Shown: positions 1 through 7,630 of the stretch, one piece after another | Layout: each line of letters opens with the position of its first letter | Position numbering within the stretch: the first letter of the stretch is position 1 | Assembly (NCBI RefSeq): GCF_035704785.1 | Contig: NZ_DASSWP010000091.1 | Span: 1-13,346, forward strand | Length of the DNA: 13,346 nucleotides | Direction of reading: 5' to 3' | DNA from: Gracilimonas sp035704785 | GTDB lineage: Bacteria > Bacteroidota > Rhodothermia > Balneolales > Balneolaceae | Position numbers and translations under genes: made by a program | The notes under the pieces: model-generated | The model's database searches: none | Seen by the model: the letters and a program-made list of their open reading frames with translations, nothing else | Told to the model about the DNA's origin: nothing

Positions 1-14
1 TTCCATTTAATAGA

Positions 15-43
15 TTGATAAAGATATTGGCATAAAATATAAG
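15..43 (+). promoter_or_regulatory. Candidate sigma-70-like promoter for the small gene
   Basis: TTGATA at 15-20 and TATAAG at 38-43 are separated by 17 bases and resemble -35 and -10 boxes, about 40 bases before the ATG at 83. The region is AT-rich, so a chance match is quite possible. I see no clear Bacteroidota-type TTTG/TAnnTTTG pair here and no good ribosome binding site before the ATG. Confidence 0.25.
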
Positions 44-82
44 CCCTATTTTCTCTTATATATCTTAAATAAGTTAGCACGC

Positions 83-355
83 ATGGAATCATCTGCATTA
101 CGCATCCTCAATAATGCCATCTTTGAAGCACAAACATGGAAACCAAACCGTTCACGTAATACCCTTGAAAATGATTTTTATCAGCTTATGCTTCGGGGGC
201 CATCTGTGGATAAGCATGCAGAGCTTTGGGATGACTTCAGAAAAGCACTCGCAGAAAACCACCACCTTGAAGATGAAGATCTTCGCGAATTTCTAACCCG
301 TCCCGACTATGCCCGGGAAGGTTATTGGTGGTTCGATCCGAATGAATGGAGATGA
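83..355 (+). CDS. Small uncharacterised acidic protein (90 aa)
   Basis: I do not recognise this protein. It is a 90-residue, charged, probably cytosolic protein without signal peptide or membrane segment. The N-terminal half (about residues 1-45) looks helical. The middle is acidic (HHLEDEDLREF near 60-70), and the C-terminus is aromatic and tryptophan-rich, ending in WWFDPNEWR. The mixed, protein-like composition and the clean reading frame ending just before an intergenic repeat argue that it is a real gene. Its first bases fall in the window and nothing lies upstream to indicate an operon. It is convergent with gcvP, and no Shine-Dalgarno sequence precedes the ATG. The overlapping frames on the same strand give low-complexity shadow peptides. 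Function unknown. Confidence 0.6.
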   Translation: MESSALRILNNAIFEAQTWKPNRSRNTLENDFYQLMLRGPSVDKHAELWDDFRKALAENHHLEDEDLREFLTRPDYAREGYWWFDPNEWR

Positions 356-432
356 ACATCCAACAAGGAACATCGAACTTTTAACACTGAACTGGGTTTC
401 GTTCAACATTCAGTGTTGGATGTTCGATGTTC
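354..432. repeat. REP-like hairpin-forming intergenic repeat
   Basis: The 11-mer GAACATC[C/G]AAC occurs twice directly (354-364, 368-378) and twice inverted (GTTGGATGTTC at 415-425 and GTTCGATGTTC at 422-432). A second pair, AACACTGAA (383-391) and TTCAGTGTT (409-417), lies inside. The 368-378/422-432 and 383-391/409-417 pairs nest into one long hairpin: 11 bp, a 4x4 internal loop, 9 bp and a 17-base loop. The element fills the space between two convergent stop codons. There is no T-run on either side, so it is not a standard intrinsic terminator. The architecture resembles REP/BIME-type dispersed elements. Whether it recurs in this genome cannot be seen here. Confidence 0.75.
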
Positions 433-433
433 G

Positions 434-3331
434 TTATTCCACAACCTCTATCCCCTCTTCGTACGCTTCCATCGGGATGCAGGAACAAACAAGATTCCGG
501 TCGCCATACGCATCATCTACACGCGAAACGGATGGCCAGAATTTTTGGAATTTGAGGTCTTCAAGTGGGAAGGCTCCTTTTTCGCGAGAGTAGCTTCGGT
601 TCCATTCATCAGAAACCATTACGCGTTGAGTATGAGGGGCGTGTTTTAGCACATTGTCTTCTTTGTCTGCAACTCCATCCTCAATTTCCTGAATCTCTTT
701 TCGGATGGAGATCATCGCATCACAAAAACGATCCAGTTCTTCCATGGATTCGCTTTCAGTCGGCTCGATCATAAGTGTACCAGGAACCGGGAAACTCATG
801 GTTGGCGCATGGAAGCCATAATCCATAAGGCGCTTGGCCACATCCACTGACTCCACTCCTGCCGATTGTTTGAACGGACGAAGATCTACAATGAACTCAT
901 GAGCCGAACGGCCGGTCTTTCCTGTATAAAGTATCTCGTAATGATCTTTCAGCCGGTCTTTCAAATAGTTAGCATTGAGGATCGCAATTTTAGTTGCATC
1001 GGTAAGACCATTTCCACCCATCATACGAATATAAGCATGTGAAATGGTTAAAATGCTGGCGCTTCCCCAGGGAGCGGCAGAGATCGCTGTCACTCCTTTT
1101 TCACCACCTGTTTTAACTACAGAATGTGAAGGTAGAAACGGAACGAGATGTTTGGCTACACCGATCGGACCCATTCCGGGGCCGCCACCGCCGTGTGGGA
1201 TACAAAATGTCTTATGAAGATTCAGGTGGCAAACATCCGCACCAATCTCTCCGGGGCTGGTCAACCCAACCTGAGCATTCATATTAGCTCCATCCATATA
1301 AACCTGTCCGCCATGCTTGTGGATGATCTTACAAAAATCTTTCACTTTGTGCTCAAAAACACCATGTGTAGATGGATACGTGATCATCAGTGCAGCGAGC
1401 CGGTCACTGTATTTTTCAGCCTTAGCTACCAGATCTTCACTGGAGATATTTCCGTGGGAATCGGTCTCGACCACCACCACCTCCATACCGGCCATTACCG
1501 CACTGGCAGGATTGGTTCCATGTGCTGAAGATGGAATTAAGGCTACATTTCGGTGACTTTCATCTCGTGATTGGTGATAAGCCCGGATAGTCATTAACCC
1601 GGCATATTCACCCTGAGCTCCCGAATTGGGTTGTAAGGACATCCCGGCAAAACCGGTGATCTCACAGAGCCAGTCGCTAAGCTCATCAAACAATTGCGTG
1701 TAACCTTCAGCTTGTCCACGCGGAACGAAAGGATGAATTTGTCCGAATTCCGGCCACGTCAACGGGATCATCTCAGCTGTGGCATTCAATTTCATGGTAC
1801 AAGACCCAAGAGAGATCATGGAATGAACCAGGGAAAGATCTTTGTTCTCTAAACGCTTCATATAACGAAGCATCTCATGTTCGGAATGATACAGGTTGAA
1901 CACAGGGTGACCTAGGTATTCTGAAGTCCTTTTCAATTCAGCAGGATATTCTACTTTGGTATTCTTGGCTTCAGCATAAATATCAAATTCATTGTTCTTG
2001 CCCAATGCCTCCGCAAAGATGTCCAAGATCAATTTTGCATCTTCAAGGTTCTTGGCTTCATCAAAAGAAATCCCAATTCGGTTATCATTGTAATAACGAA
2101 AGTTTACTTCATGCTGCTCGGCTGCTTCTCGAACCTTAGCAACATCAACTTTAACGGTAATAGTATCAAAGAAGATTTCCGTTTCAACTTCTACTCCCAT
2201 TTTCTCCAGTCCGGCTTTGGTCAGTTTGGTAAGACCATGAGTTTTTGACGCGATGTTCTTCAGTCCTTCCGGCCCGTGATACACCGCATACATTCCTGCG
2301 ATCACTCCCAATAGAACCTGAGCAGTGCAGATATTAGAGGTGGCTTTTTCACGGCGAATGTGCTGCTCCCTTGTTTGAAGCGCCATTCGATAAGCAGGCT
2401 TTCCTTCTGCGTCCTGAGTTACTCCAATGATACGCCCGGGAATTTTTCTCTGAAATTGTTCCTGTGTGGCAAAAAATGCAGCATGAGGGCCTCCGTATCC
2501 CATAGGAACTCCAAAACGCTGCGAAGACCCAACTACTACATCCGCTCCCATTTCACCGGGAGCTTTTAGCAATGTCAGGCTTAAAAGATCAGCTGCTACA
2601 ACGGCAAAAACATCGTGCTCATGAGCCGACGAAATGATGTTTGTGTAATCTTCTACGGTTCCATCCGTTGCAGGATACTGAAGTAATATCCCAAAAAGGT
2701 TAGTATCAGTAACATCTAATTTTTTGTGATCACCAACTCTTATTTCAACACCAATGGGTTCTGCCCTGGTTTGAAGCACCTCAATAGTTTGCGGATGACA
2801 TAACTCCGAAACAAAAAATACATCGGCTTCTTTACGCTTTTTCCCTTTTCTCTGACCGTACAGCATATTCATTGCCTCTGCTGCAGCTGTTCCCTCATCA
2901 AGTAAAGAGGCGTTAGCCAGCTCCATTCCCGTCAGGTCACTTACCGTAGTTTGAAAATTGATAAGAGCTTCCAGACGGCCTTGCGCAATTTCAGCCTGAT
3001 AAGGTGTATAAGCCGTGTACCAGCCGGGATTTTCAAGGATATTCCTCTTTATCACATTAGGCATTATTGTATCATAATAACCCATTCCGATAAAGGACTT
3101 ATAGATCTTGTTCTTCTCTGCCAAGGTCTTGAATTCAGCAAGAAAATCTGTCTCACTTAAAGCATCCGGTAAATTCAGTGGTTTATGCAGGCGAATTCCT
3201 TCCGGGATAGTTTCATCAATCAGCTTGTCTAGTGAATCGGCTTCAATAACCTCCAGCATTTTTTTGATTGATTCCTGATTGGGTCCGTTATGTCGGCGGG
3301 CAAATACTTCTTTATCAAAATTGATATTCAT
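434..3331 (-). CDS. gcvP: Glycine dehydrogenase (decarboxylating), P-protein of the glycine cleavage system
   Basis: This is the PLP-dependent P-protein (EC 1.4.4.2), which decarboxylates glycine and passes the aminomethyl group to the lipoyl arm of the H-protein in the cytosolic glycine cleavage complex. The 965 residues match the usual length of single-chain GcvP, which in some bacteria is split into two subunits. The N-terminus reads FARRHNGP, as typical. Family hallmarks include SLGSCTMKLN (507-516), SSAHGTNPASA, the PLP-binding lysine K707 in HLNLHKTF, and the glycine-rich loop GGGGPGMGPIG just after it. The C-terminus ends with the usual NRSYSREKGAFP and DDAYGDRNLVCSC segments. The ATG at 3331 gives the conserved start; no clear Shine-Dalgarno sequence is visible. 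The gcvT and gcvH partners are not adjacent, so the gene is probably monocistronic. It is divergent from the LVIVD gene and its stop lies one base beyond the hairpin repeat. Confidence 0.98.
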   Translation of the reverse strand: MNINFDKEVFARRHNGPNQESIKKMLEVIEADSLDKLIDETIPEGIRLHKPLNLPDALSETDFLAEFKTLAEKNKIYKSFIGMGYYDTIMPNVIKRNILENPGWYTAYTPYQAEIAQGRLEALINFQTTVSDLTGMELANASLLDEGTAAAEAMNMLYGQRKGKKRKEADVFFVSELCHPQTIEVLQTRAEPIGVEIRVGDHKKLDVTDTNLFGILLQYPATDGTVEDYTNIISSAHEHDVFAVVAADLLSLTLLKAPGEMGADVVVGSSQRFGVPMGYGGPHAAFFATQEQFQRKIPGRIIGVTQDAEGKPAYRMALQTREQHIRREKATSNICTAQVLLGVIAGMYAVYHGPEGLKNIASKTHGLTKLTKAGLEKMGVEVETEIFFDTITVKVDVAKVREAAEQHEVNFRYYNDNRIGISFDEAKNLEDAKLILDIFAEALGKNNEFDIYAEAKNTKVEYPAELKRTSEYLGHPVFNLYHSEHEMLRYMKRLENKDLSLVHSMISLGSCTMKLNATAEMIPLTWPEFGQIHPFVPRGQAEGYTQLFDELSDWLCEITGFAGMSLQPNSGAQGEYAGLMTIRAYHQSRDESHRNVALIPSSAHGTNPASAVMAGMEVVVVETDSHGNISSEDLVAKAEKYSDRLAALMITYPSTHGVFEHKVKDFCKIIHKHGGQVYMDGANMNAQVGLTSPGEIGADVCHLNLHKTFCIPHGGGGPGMGPIGVAKHLVPFLPSHSVVKTGGEKGVTAISAAPWGSASILTISHAYIRMMGGNGLTDATKIAILNANYLKDRLKDHYEILYTGKTGRSAHEFIVDLRPFKQSAGVESVDVAKRLMDYGFHAPTMSFPVPGTLMIEPTESESMEELDRFCDAMISIRKEIQEIEDGVADKEDNVLKHAPHTQRVMVSDEWNRSYSREKGAFPLEDLKFQKFWPSVSRVDDAYGDRNLVCSCIPMEAYEEGIEVVE

Positions 3332-3550
3332 CTATATAAGAAAATGTGTTGGTTTTAGATTGTTTGGAACACATATTGAAGCCTATAAATTTCAGGCAAA
3401 CAATTTTTAAAACAGGATTCTGTAAAATAAGGAAAAAAGAGCTGAAAAAAGCAGTAATCCATTACGGGTTTAGTTCTGTTTCTCACTTTTTTTTGATTTA
3501 TTATAGGTCTTAACAAAATCAGAGTATTCTTTAATTAATTTTACCAGATC
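3332..3550. promoter_or_regulatory. Divergent intergenic control region between gcvP and the LVIVD gene
   Basis: These 219 AT-rich bases separate two divergent start codons, so both promoters should lie here. I see A-tracts and T-tracts (for example around 3430-3460 and 3488-3494) but no convincing -35/-10 or TTTG/TAnnTTTG pair on either strand. No glycine-riboswitch-like structured leader is apparent before gcvP. The start codon of the + strand gene is preceded by TTACCAGATC, without a good Shine-Dalgarno match. Confidence 0.4.
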
Positions 3551-5539
3551 ATGGGAAAAGCATTAAAACTTTTGGCAGTAGTTCTTTTTTTTGGAGCTAC
3601 TCATACGTTTGCACAGGATGTAAACACATTAAAAATTGTAATTGAACCCGATCCTGTAGTACTGGAAGTAGGAACAGAACTGCAATTGAATGCAAAATTA
3701 GTGAATGAGGAAGGTGAAGCCCTGCCCGACACCATTTTGTTCTACTCCCGTAATGGCCAAGACCTTGAGGTTTCAAGAGAAGGATATGTGAAAGCCAATA
3801 AACCCGGCATCTATACGGCATTGGCACTAAGATCCGGCCCCAGAGAACAACGGGTTACTAAATCATTTGAGATCCAGGTTCCATATCCACCGATCGCAAA
3901 AGTTGAGTTTAAAAATGTTCCTGAAAACATCTACTCAAAAACTACCATCGATCTGAATGTAGATGTAATTGATGAAATGGATCTTATTCGGGAGAACCCC
4001 GACCTCACCATCACCAGCGATAACGAATCAGTTGCTATGGTAAGCCATGGTAAATTGATGGCACTGAAGGCTGGAAAAGCAAAGATCACAGCAACTTCAG
4101 AGGGTGTAAAAACAACTTTGGATGTTACGGTAAAACAAAACCCCACAGCATCTATTGAAATTGGAAATGAGGAAACGAATATTAGAACCGGAGATGTGGT
4201 TAATTTCAATGCCGTTGCAAAAGGTAATAACGGACAAAATGTTGGTGTACCCATCACTTATTCTTTTATCGCACAACCTGAAGATAATTTAGGTCAGGGT
4301 GCTGAAGGGCAAGTTTCACAGGAAGGAAAATTTGTAGCCAACAAACCCGGTATTTTTACTCTGATCGCTAGATCCGGTAACGTGGTTTCCGAACAAGTTA
4401 TTCGTGTTAGAGAACGAAATGTATCTCAGGAAATTGAGCTGGTAGGTCATGGCGAAGTGCTCGACGTACACACTTCAGACCTTTGGGTTTGGGAAGGTGT
4501 AGACGGTCGTGACTATGCGATCACAGGAACATGGGGTGCTAACGGTGATACCTATTTTTGGGATGTAACCGACCCTTCAAACATTACCCCAATTGATACT
4601 GTCCGTGTGGATGCCCGTACCGTTAATGATGTAAAGATATCAGAAGACGGAACTATTGGCGTGATCACTCGCGAAGGTGCTTCTGATCGTAAAAATGGAA
4701 TGGTTGTACTTGATGTATCGAACCCAAGAGATGTGAAAATTCTATCTGAATACAACGAAGGGCTCACCGGTGGCGTGCATAATGCTTTTATTTATGAAGA
4801 TCATGTTTACGCTGTGAACAACGGACGCCGCTATGACATCATCAACATTGAAGACCCTGAAAACCCGGTTACTGTTGGGCGTTTTGAATTAGATACACCC
4901 GGACATTCTATTCACGATGTTTGGATCGAAGACGGAATTGCATATTCCTCTAACTGGAGTGACGGAGTTGTCGCTGTAGATATCGGAAGCCAGGACAGTG
5001 AATTGGCTGATGCCGGCGGATCTCCTGAAAATCCGGTTATGCTGGGAAGTTACTCTTACCCAAGCGGTAGAAATCATGCCGCATTCCCATTCAAAAGCCA
5101 GTCTACCGGAGATTTTTACGTTGTTGCCGGTGATGAATCATTCCCTAACGGCCTTCCTTCTCGCAGTAATCCTGTAGCAGCTGCAGGATGGATCCACTTC
5201 ATAAAATTTGACGGTTGGGACCAGCCTAAGGAAGTAGCACGCTATCAGGTGCCGGAAGCAGGAACGCATAACTTTTGGGTAGTGGGCGACCTTCTGTTTG
5301 TTGCTTATTACAATGCAGGACTTCGCATCGTAGATATTTCCGGTGAATTAATGGGGAATCTTTACGATCAGGGAAGAGAGATCGCCAAATTTGAACCGAC
5401 TCATCCCGATGCTATCGTTCCAAATGCCCCATTCACTTGGGGTCCTCAACCTTACAAAGATCATATTTTCATCTCTGACTGGAATTCTGGTTTATGGGCT
5501 ATAAAACTGGTTGATAACCAAGGTCAGGGAACCAATTAA
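3551..5539 (+). CDS. Exported LVIVD-repeat beta-propeller protein with N-terminal Big/Ig-like domains
   Basis: A signal peptide (KALKLL basic end, hydrophobic core to residue 16, likely cut after THTFA at 21) sends this 662-residue protein to the periplasm or cell surface; there is no lipobox. Residues about 24-290 form three Big2-like Ig modules. Their closing strand repeats visibly: GYVKANKPGIYT (78-89), GKLMALKAGKAKI (167-179) and GKFVANKPGIFT (259-270). Residues about 295-655 are an LVIVD-type propeller with repeated YFWDVTDPSN, VVLDVSNPRD, DIINIEDPENP and LRIVDIS units. Histidines recur at equivalent blade positions (H307, H410, H452/H455, H509, H573), in contexts such as GVHNAF, HSIHDVW, RNHAAF and THNFW. 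No catalytic domain is recognised, and the role, perhaps adhesion or ligand binding at the envelope, is inference. There is no C-terminal sorting domain. It is transcribed alone, with a strong terminator 27 bases after the stop. Confidence 0.9.
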   Translation: MGKALKLLAVVLFFGATHTFAQDVNTLKIVIEPDPVVLEVGTELQLNAKLVNEEGEALPDTILFYSRNGQDLEVSREGYVKANKPGIYTALALRSGPREQRVTKSFEIQVPYPPIAKVEFKNVPENIYSKTTIDLNVDVIDEMDLIRENPDLTITSDNESVAMVSHGKLMALKAGKAKITATSEGVKTTLDVTVKQNPTASIEIGNEETNIRTGDVVNFNAVAKGNNGQNVGVPITYSFIAQPEDNLGQGAEGQVSQEGKFVANKPGIFTLIARSGNVVSEQVIRVRERNVSQEIELVGHGEVLDVHTSDLWVWEGVDGRDYAITGTWGANGDTYFWDVTDPSNITPIDTVRVDARTVNDVKISEDGTIGVITREGASDRKNGMVVLDVSNPRDVKILSEYNEGLTGGVHNAFIYEDHVYAVNNGRRYDIINIEDPENPVTVGRFELDTPGHSIHDVWIEDGIAYSSNWSDGVVAVDIGSQDSELADAGGSPENPVMLGSYSYPSGRNHAAFPFKSQSTGDFYVVAGDESFPNGLPSRSNPVAAAGWIHFIKFDGWDQPKEVARYQVPEAGTHNFWVVGDLLFVAYYNAGLRIVDISGELMGNLYDQGREIAKFEPTHPDAIVPNAPFTWGPQPYKDHIFISDWNSGLWAIKLVDNQGQGTN

Positions 5540-5566
5540 ATTTTTTCGACTGATCTTATAAATAGA

Positions 5567-5595
5567 AAAGCCCTTCACATTGAAGGGCTTTTTTT
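5567..5595 (+). terminator. Strong intrinsic terminator after the LVIVD gene
   Basis: AAAGCCCTTCA (5567-5577) pairs perfectly with TGAAGGGCTTT (5581-5591) around a three-base loop, and a run of seven Ts (5589-5595) follows. It separates the LVIVD gene from the YVTN gene downstream. The complementary strand also has A-residues before the stem, so it could act in both directions, though no convergent gene needs that here. Confidence 0.9.
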
Positions 5596-5664
5596 ATCTT
5601 TTGATGGCATGAATTTATATCCATCTGCGTTGTACAATATGAAATTCCAAACTAATACAGACTC

Positions 5665-6783
5665 ATGATGTTTTTAAAAATTACTGCTCTGCTTTCTTCT
5701 TTTATCATATTTTGCAGTACCAATATTACAGCACAAGACTATTATGCATATGTAGCAGCAGAATCGGAAGATCAGGTTCACTTGATCCATTTTAATGCTG
5801 AAACCGGAGAGGGTGCTATAGCAGAAACCATAGATGTAGGTACCTGGCCTCAGGAAAATGAAGGACCTCATGGTGTCACAGTTTCAGCAGATGGTAAATA
5901 TTGGTTCGTAACTATAGCCCACGGAATGCCCTATGGCCAACTTTGGAAATATTCTACAGAAACAAATGAGGTTGTGGATTCGGTTGAGTTGGGGATGTTT
6001 CCTGCCAGTATGGATTACAACCCATCTACAGGAATGGTTTACGTTGTAAACTTCAATCTTCATGGTGATATGGAACCCAGTACCCTTTCGGTAGTAGATG
6101 CTGAAACTATGATGCGCGTTGCTGATATTCCTGTTGGCATAATGCCGCACGGTACCAGAGTGAGCCCCTCAGGTAATTTTGCATATCATGTATCCATGAT
6201 GACCGACGAACTTTATGAAGTCGATGCCCGCACATTGGAAGTAACACGTACATTACCGCTTGGAAAAGATGCGGAACAGGGTTCTATGCATGCCAGCATG
6301 GATCATTCAAATATGAACCACAACGAAATGGAAATAGATCATAGTCCTGTAGAAAAACCAACATGGGCTGACCCTCATCCAAATAAACCCCTGGTTTATG
6401 TTGCCGGTAACGGTTCAAATGAGATCATAGAAGTTGATACCGATAACTGGGAGGTCACCCGAAGGTTTGATACAGCAAAAGGTCCTTACAATTTAGAAGT
6501 AAGCCATGACGGGAAATTGCTTGTGGTAACTTATAAAGGAGAAGGAGCTGTTGGTGTTTGGGATTTAGAAAAAGGAGAAGAACTCGCTTACATTAAAAAT
6601 ACCCGAAAGGTAACACACGGTGTTGCCATCTCTGCTGACAACCGGTTTGCTTTTATATCAGTAGAAGGAATTGGCGGTGAACCCGGCTCTGTTGAGATCA
6701 TAGACCTTAAAAAGATGGAACGAGCAGATGTTATTGAGACCGGAAAACAAGCCGGTGGTATAGTTTTTTGGAAACAGGAATGA
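5665..6783 (+). CDS. Exported YVTN/YncE-like beta-propeller protein with a Met/His-rich insertion
   Basis: This 372-residue protein has a signal peptide with a likely cut after TNITA (residue 23). C17 is preceded by IIF, a poor lipobox, so a soluble periplasmic protein is more likely than a lipoprotein. The rest is a seven-bladed-type propeller with YVTN-family repeats: GPHGVTVSADGKYWFV, MPHGTRVSPSGNFAY, GPYNLEVSHDGKLLVV and VTHGVAISADNRFAFI, alternating with VVDAETM, EVDARTLEV, EVDTDNWEV and VWDLEKGEE units. Between blades, residues 208-226 hold four Met and four His in the pattern MHxxMDHxxMNHxxM. That pattern resembles copper- or silver-binding segments of periplasmic metal-resistance proteins. 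Metal binding is inference and no enzyme motif is visible. Two adjacent ATGs (5665, 5668) can serve as start; the choice does not change the mature protein. It is a single-gene unit flanked by terminators. Confidence 0.88.
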   Translation: MMFLKITALLSSFIIFCSTNITAQDYYAYVAAESEDQVHLIHFNAETGEGAIAETIDVGTWPQENEGPHGVTVSADGKYWFVTIAHGMPYGQLWKYSTETNEVVDSVELGMFPASMDYNPSTGMVYVVNFNLHGDMEPSTLSVVDAETMMRVADIPVGIMPHGTRVSPSGNFAYHVSMMTDELYEVDARTLEVTRTLPLGKDAEQGSMHASMDHSNMNHNEMEIDHSPVEKPTWADPHPNKPLVYVAGNGSNEIIEVDTDNWEVTRRFDTAKGPYNLEVSHDGKLLVVTYKGEGAVGVWDLEKGEELAYIKNTRKVTHGVAISADNRFAFISVEGIGGEPGSVEIIDLKKMERADVIETGKQAGGIVFWKQE

Positions 6784-6813
6784 TCGCTGAATTCATCGTA
6801 TAAAATACATATT

Positions 6814-6842
6814 AAGCCGGGACATACACAGCCCGGCTTTTT
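6814..6842 (+). terminator. Intrinsic terminator between convergent genes
   Basis: AAGCCGGG (6814-6821) pairs with CCCGGCTT (6832-6839) around a 10-base loop, followed by Ts to 6842 and a further ATTT. It terminates the YVTN gene. Its T-run overlaps the stop codon (6841-6843) of the convergent gene on the other strand. Read on the - strand, the stem is followed by AATATG rather than a T-run, so it is weaker in that direction. Confidence 0.85.
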
Positions 6843-7560
6843 ATTTAAGGGCAATCGAATGGCTAACGCTGTTACCCTTTTCACTCTGATTGTAAATAGT
6901 TTCTTTATCCAAAGCTTTTATTGTATACCCCAGCCTTTCTCCCATGCCAATCAACAGCGGTTCCAGTCTTCCTTTATCTACATTGAATTTCACTAATGCA
7001 TTATGAGTTCTCATATCGATTTTTGAGATAGCTCTCTTCAACATATCAGCACATTTTAAGATCTCAGTCCCGGAATATTTTTCATTTTCAGAAACAGGAG
7101 GAGGGCTGAACTTTTTCTTGAAATTACTCAGTGATCGAATTTCACCGGTTTTAATGTCAGTTTGCAGCCACTCAACGTTATGCTCAACATTCTTTATATA
7201 ATAAGCCAGATACCGGGGTTTTTCACTTTCAATAAAAAAGTTAAAATCAGAAAGCCATATATCTTTTACAGCATCCATTTCAATATCAAACCATACACCG
7301 CCCTTTTCGGGCTCCCAAACCATTACGTTTCCTTTTGACTTACGCTCATTTAAAGTCAGTTTGTAGGTCTCTTCAAAAACTTTGGTTAGCCCCGCCAGAT
7401 CTGACTCAGGTATGATAAGCAGCCTTGGTTTATCCTCTTTGGCATCAACAAAATCAGGAGCATCATTTTCAACTTCGCATTCTACCCCTGTAATACGCAA
7501 TAAAATACGTATTAAGCCTTCCCTGATGGGCTCCTTAAAAGCTGCAAGTTTATTACTCAT
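6841..7560 (-). CDS. Uncharacterised cytosolic protein (239 aa)
   Basis: I do not recognise this family. I chose the ATG at 7560 (MSNKLAAFKEPIREG). The frame is open upstream to a TTG at 7587, but those nine codons look like untranslated leader. There is no signal peptide or membrane segment. An amphipathic N-terminal helix (REGLIRILLRITG) is followed by an acidic stretch and then a mixed alpha/beta core with LLIIPESDLAGL, NVMVWEPEKGGVWFDIEMD and IWLSDFNFFIESEKPRYLAYYI. A basic, proline-containing link (NFKKKFSPPPVSE) leads to a second alpha/beta part (about residues 155-235) with KCADMLKRAISKID and LEPLLIGMGERLGYTI. The C-terminus is hydrophilic. Composition and clean frame make it a real gene. 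It is alone on its strand, convergent with the YVTN gene and divergent from the ZIP gene, so context gives no function. Confidence 0.8.
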   Translation of the reverse strand: MSNKLAAFKEPIREGLIRILLRITGVECEVENDAPDFVDAKEDKPRLLIIPESDLAGLTKVFEETYKLTLNERKSKGNVMVWEPEKGGVWFDIEMDAVKDIWLSDFNFFIESEKPRYLAYYIKNVEHNVEWLQTDIKTGEIRSLSNFKKKFSPPPVSENEKYSGTEILKCADMLKRAISKIDMRTHNALVKFNVDKGRLEPLLIGMGERLGYTIKALDKETIYNQSEKGNSVSHSIALK

Positions 7561-7630
7561 GATTACTTTGAATGATTTGAAATTCAAGGTAAAAAATAAT
7601 CTGACTAGTAAATTGAAAATTTCATAATCA

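Noticed and set aside
368..432. Repeat hairpin as a standard intrinsic terminator
   Set aside because: Neither strand has a T-run after the stem.
354..432. CRISPR-like array
   Set aside because: Repeat units are 11 bases with 3- to 36-base irregular spacing and mixed orientation; there are no spacers of constant length and no cas genes.
309..649. + strand open frames of 94 and 78 codons crossing the intergenic repeat into gcvP
   Set aside because: They translate the repeat and the antisense of gcvP; the peptides are low-quality and overlap two better supported genes.
1148..1556. Overlapping + strand open frames inside gcvP
   Set aside because: They are shadows of the conserved GcvP reading frame on the other strand, with no protein-like composition or recognisable motif.
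3332..3550. Glycine riboswitch upstream of gcvP
   Set aside because: The region is short, AT-rich and without the paired conserved helices or the downstream expression platform expected of that riboswitch class.
5665..5736. Lipoprotein signal at C17 of the YVTN protein
   Set aside because: Phe just before the Cys does not fit a lipobox, while a normal signal peptidase I site (TNITA, then QD) follows.
7561..7587. TTG start nine codons upstream for the 239-residue protein
   Set aside because: The ATG at 7560 is a normal start and the extra codons add no conserved-looking sequence.
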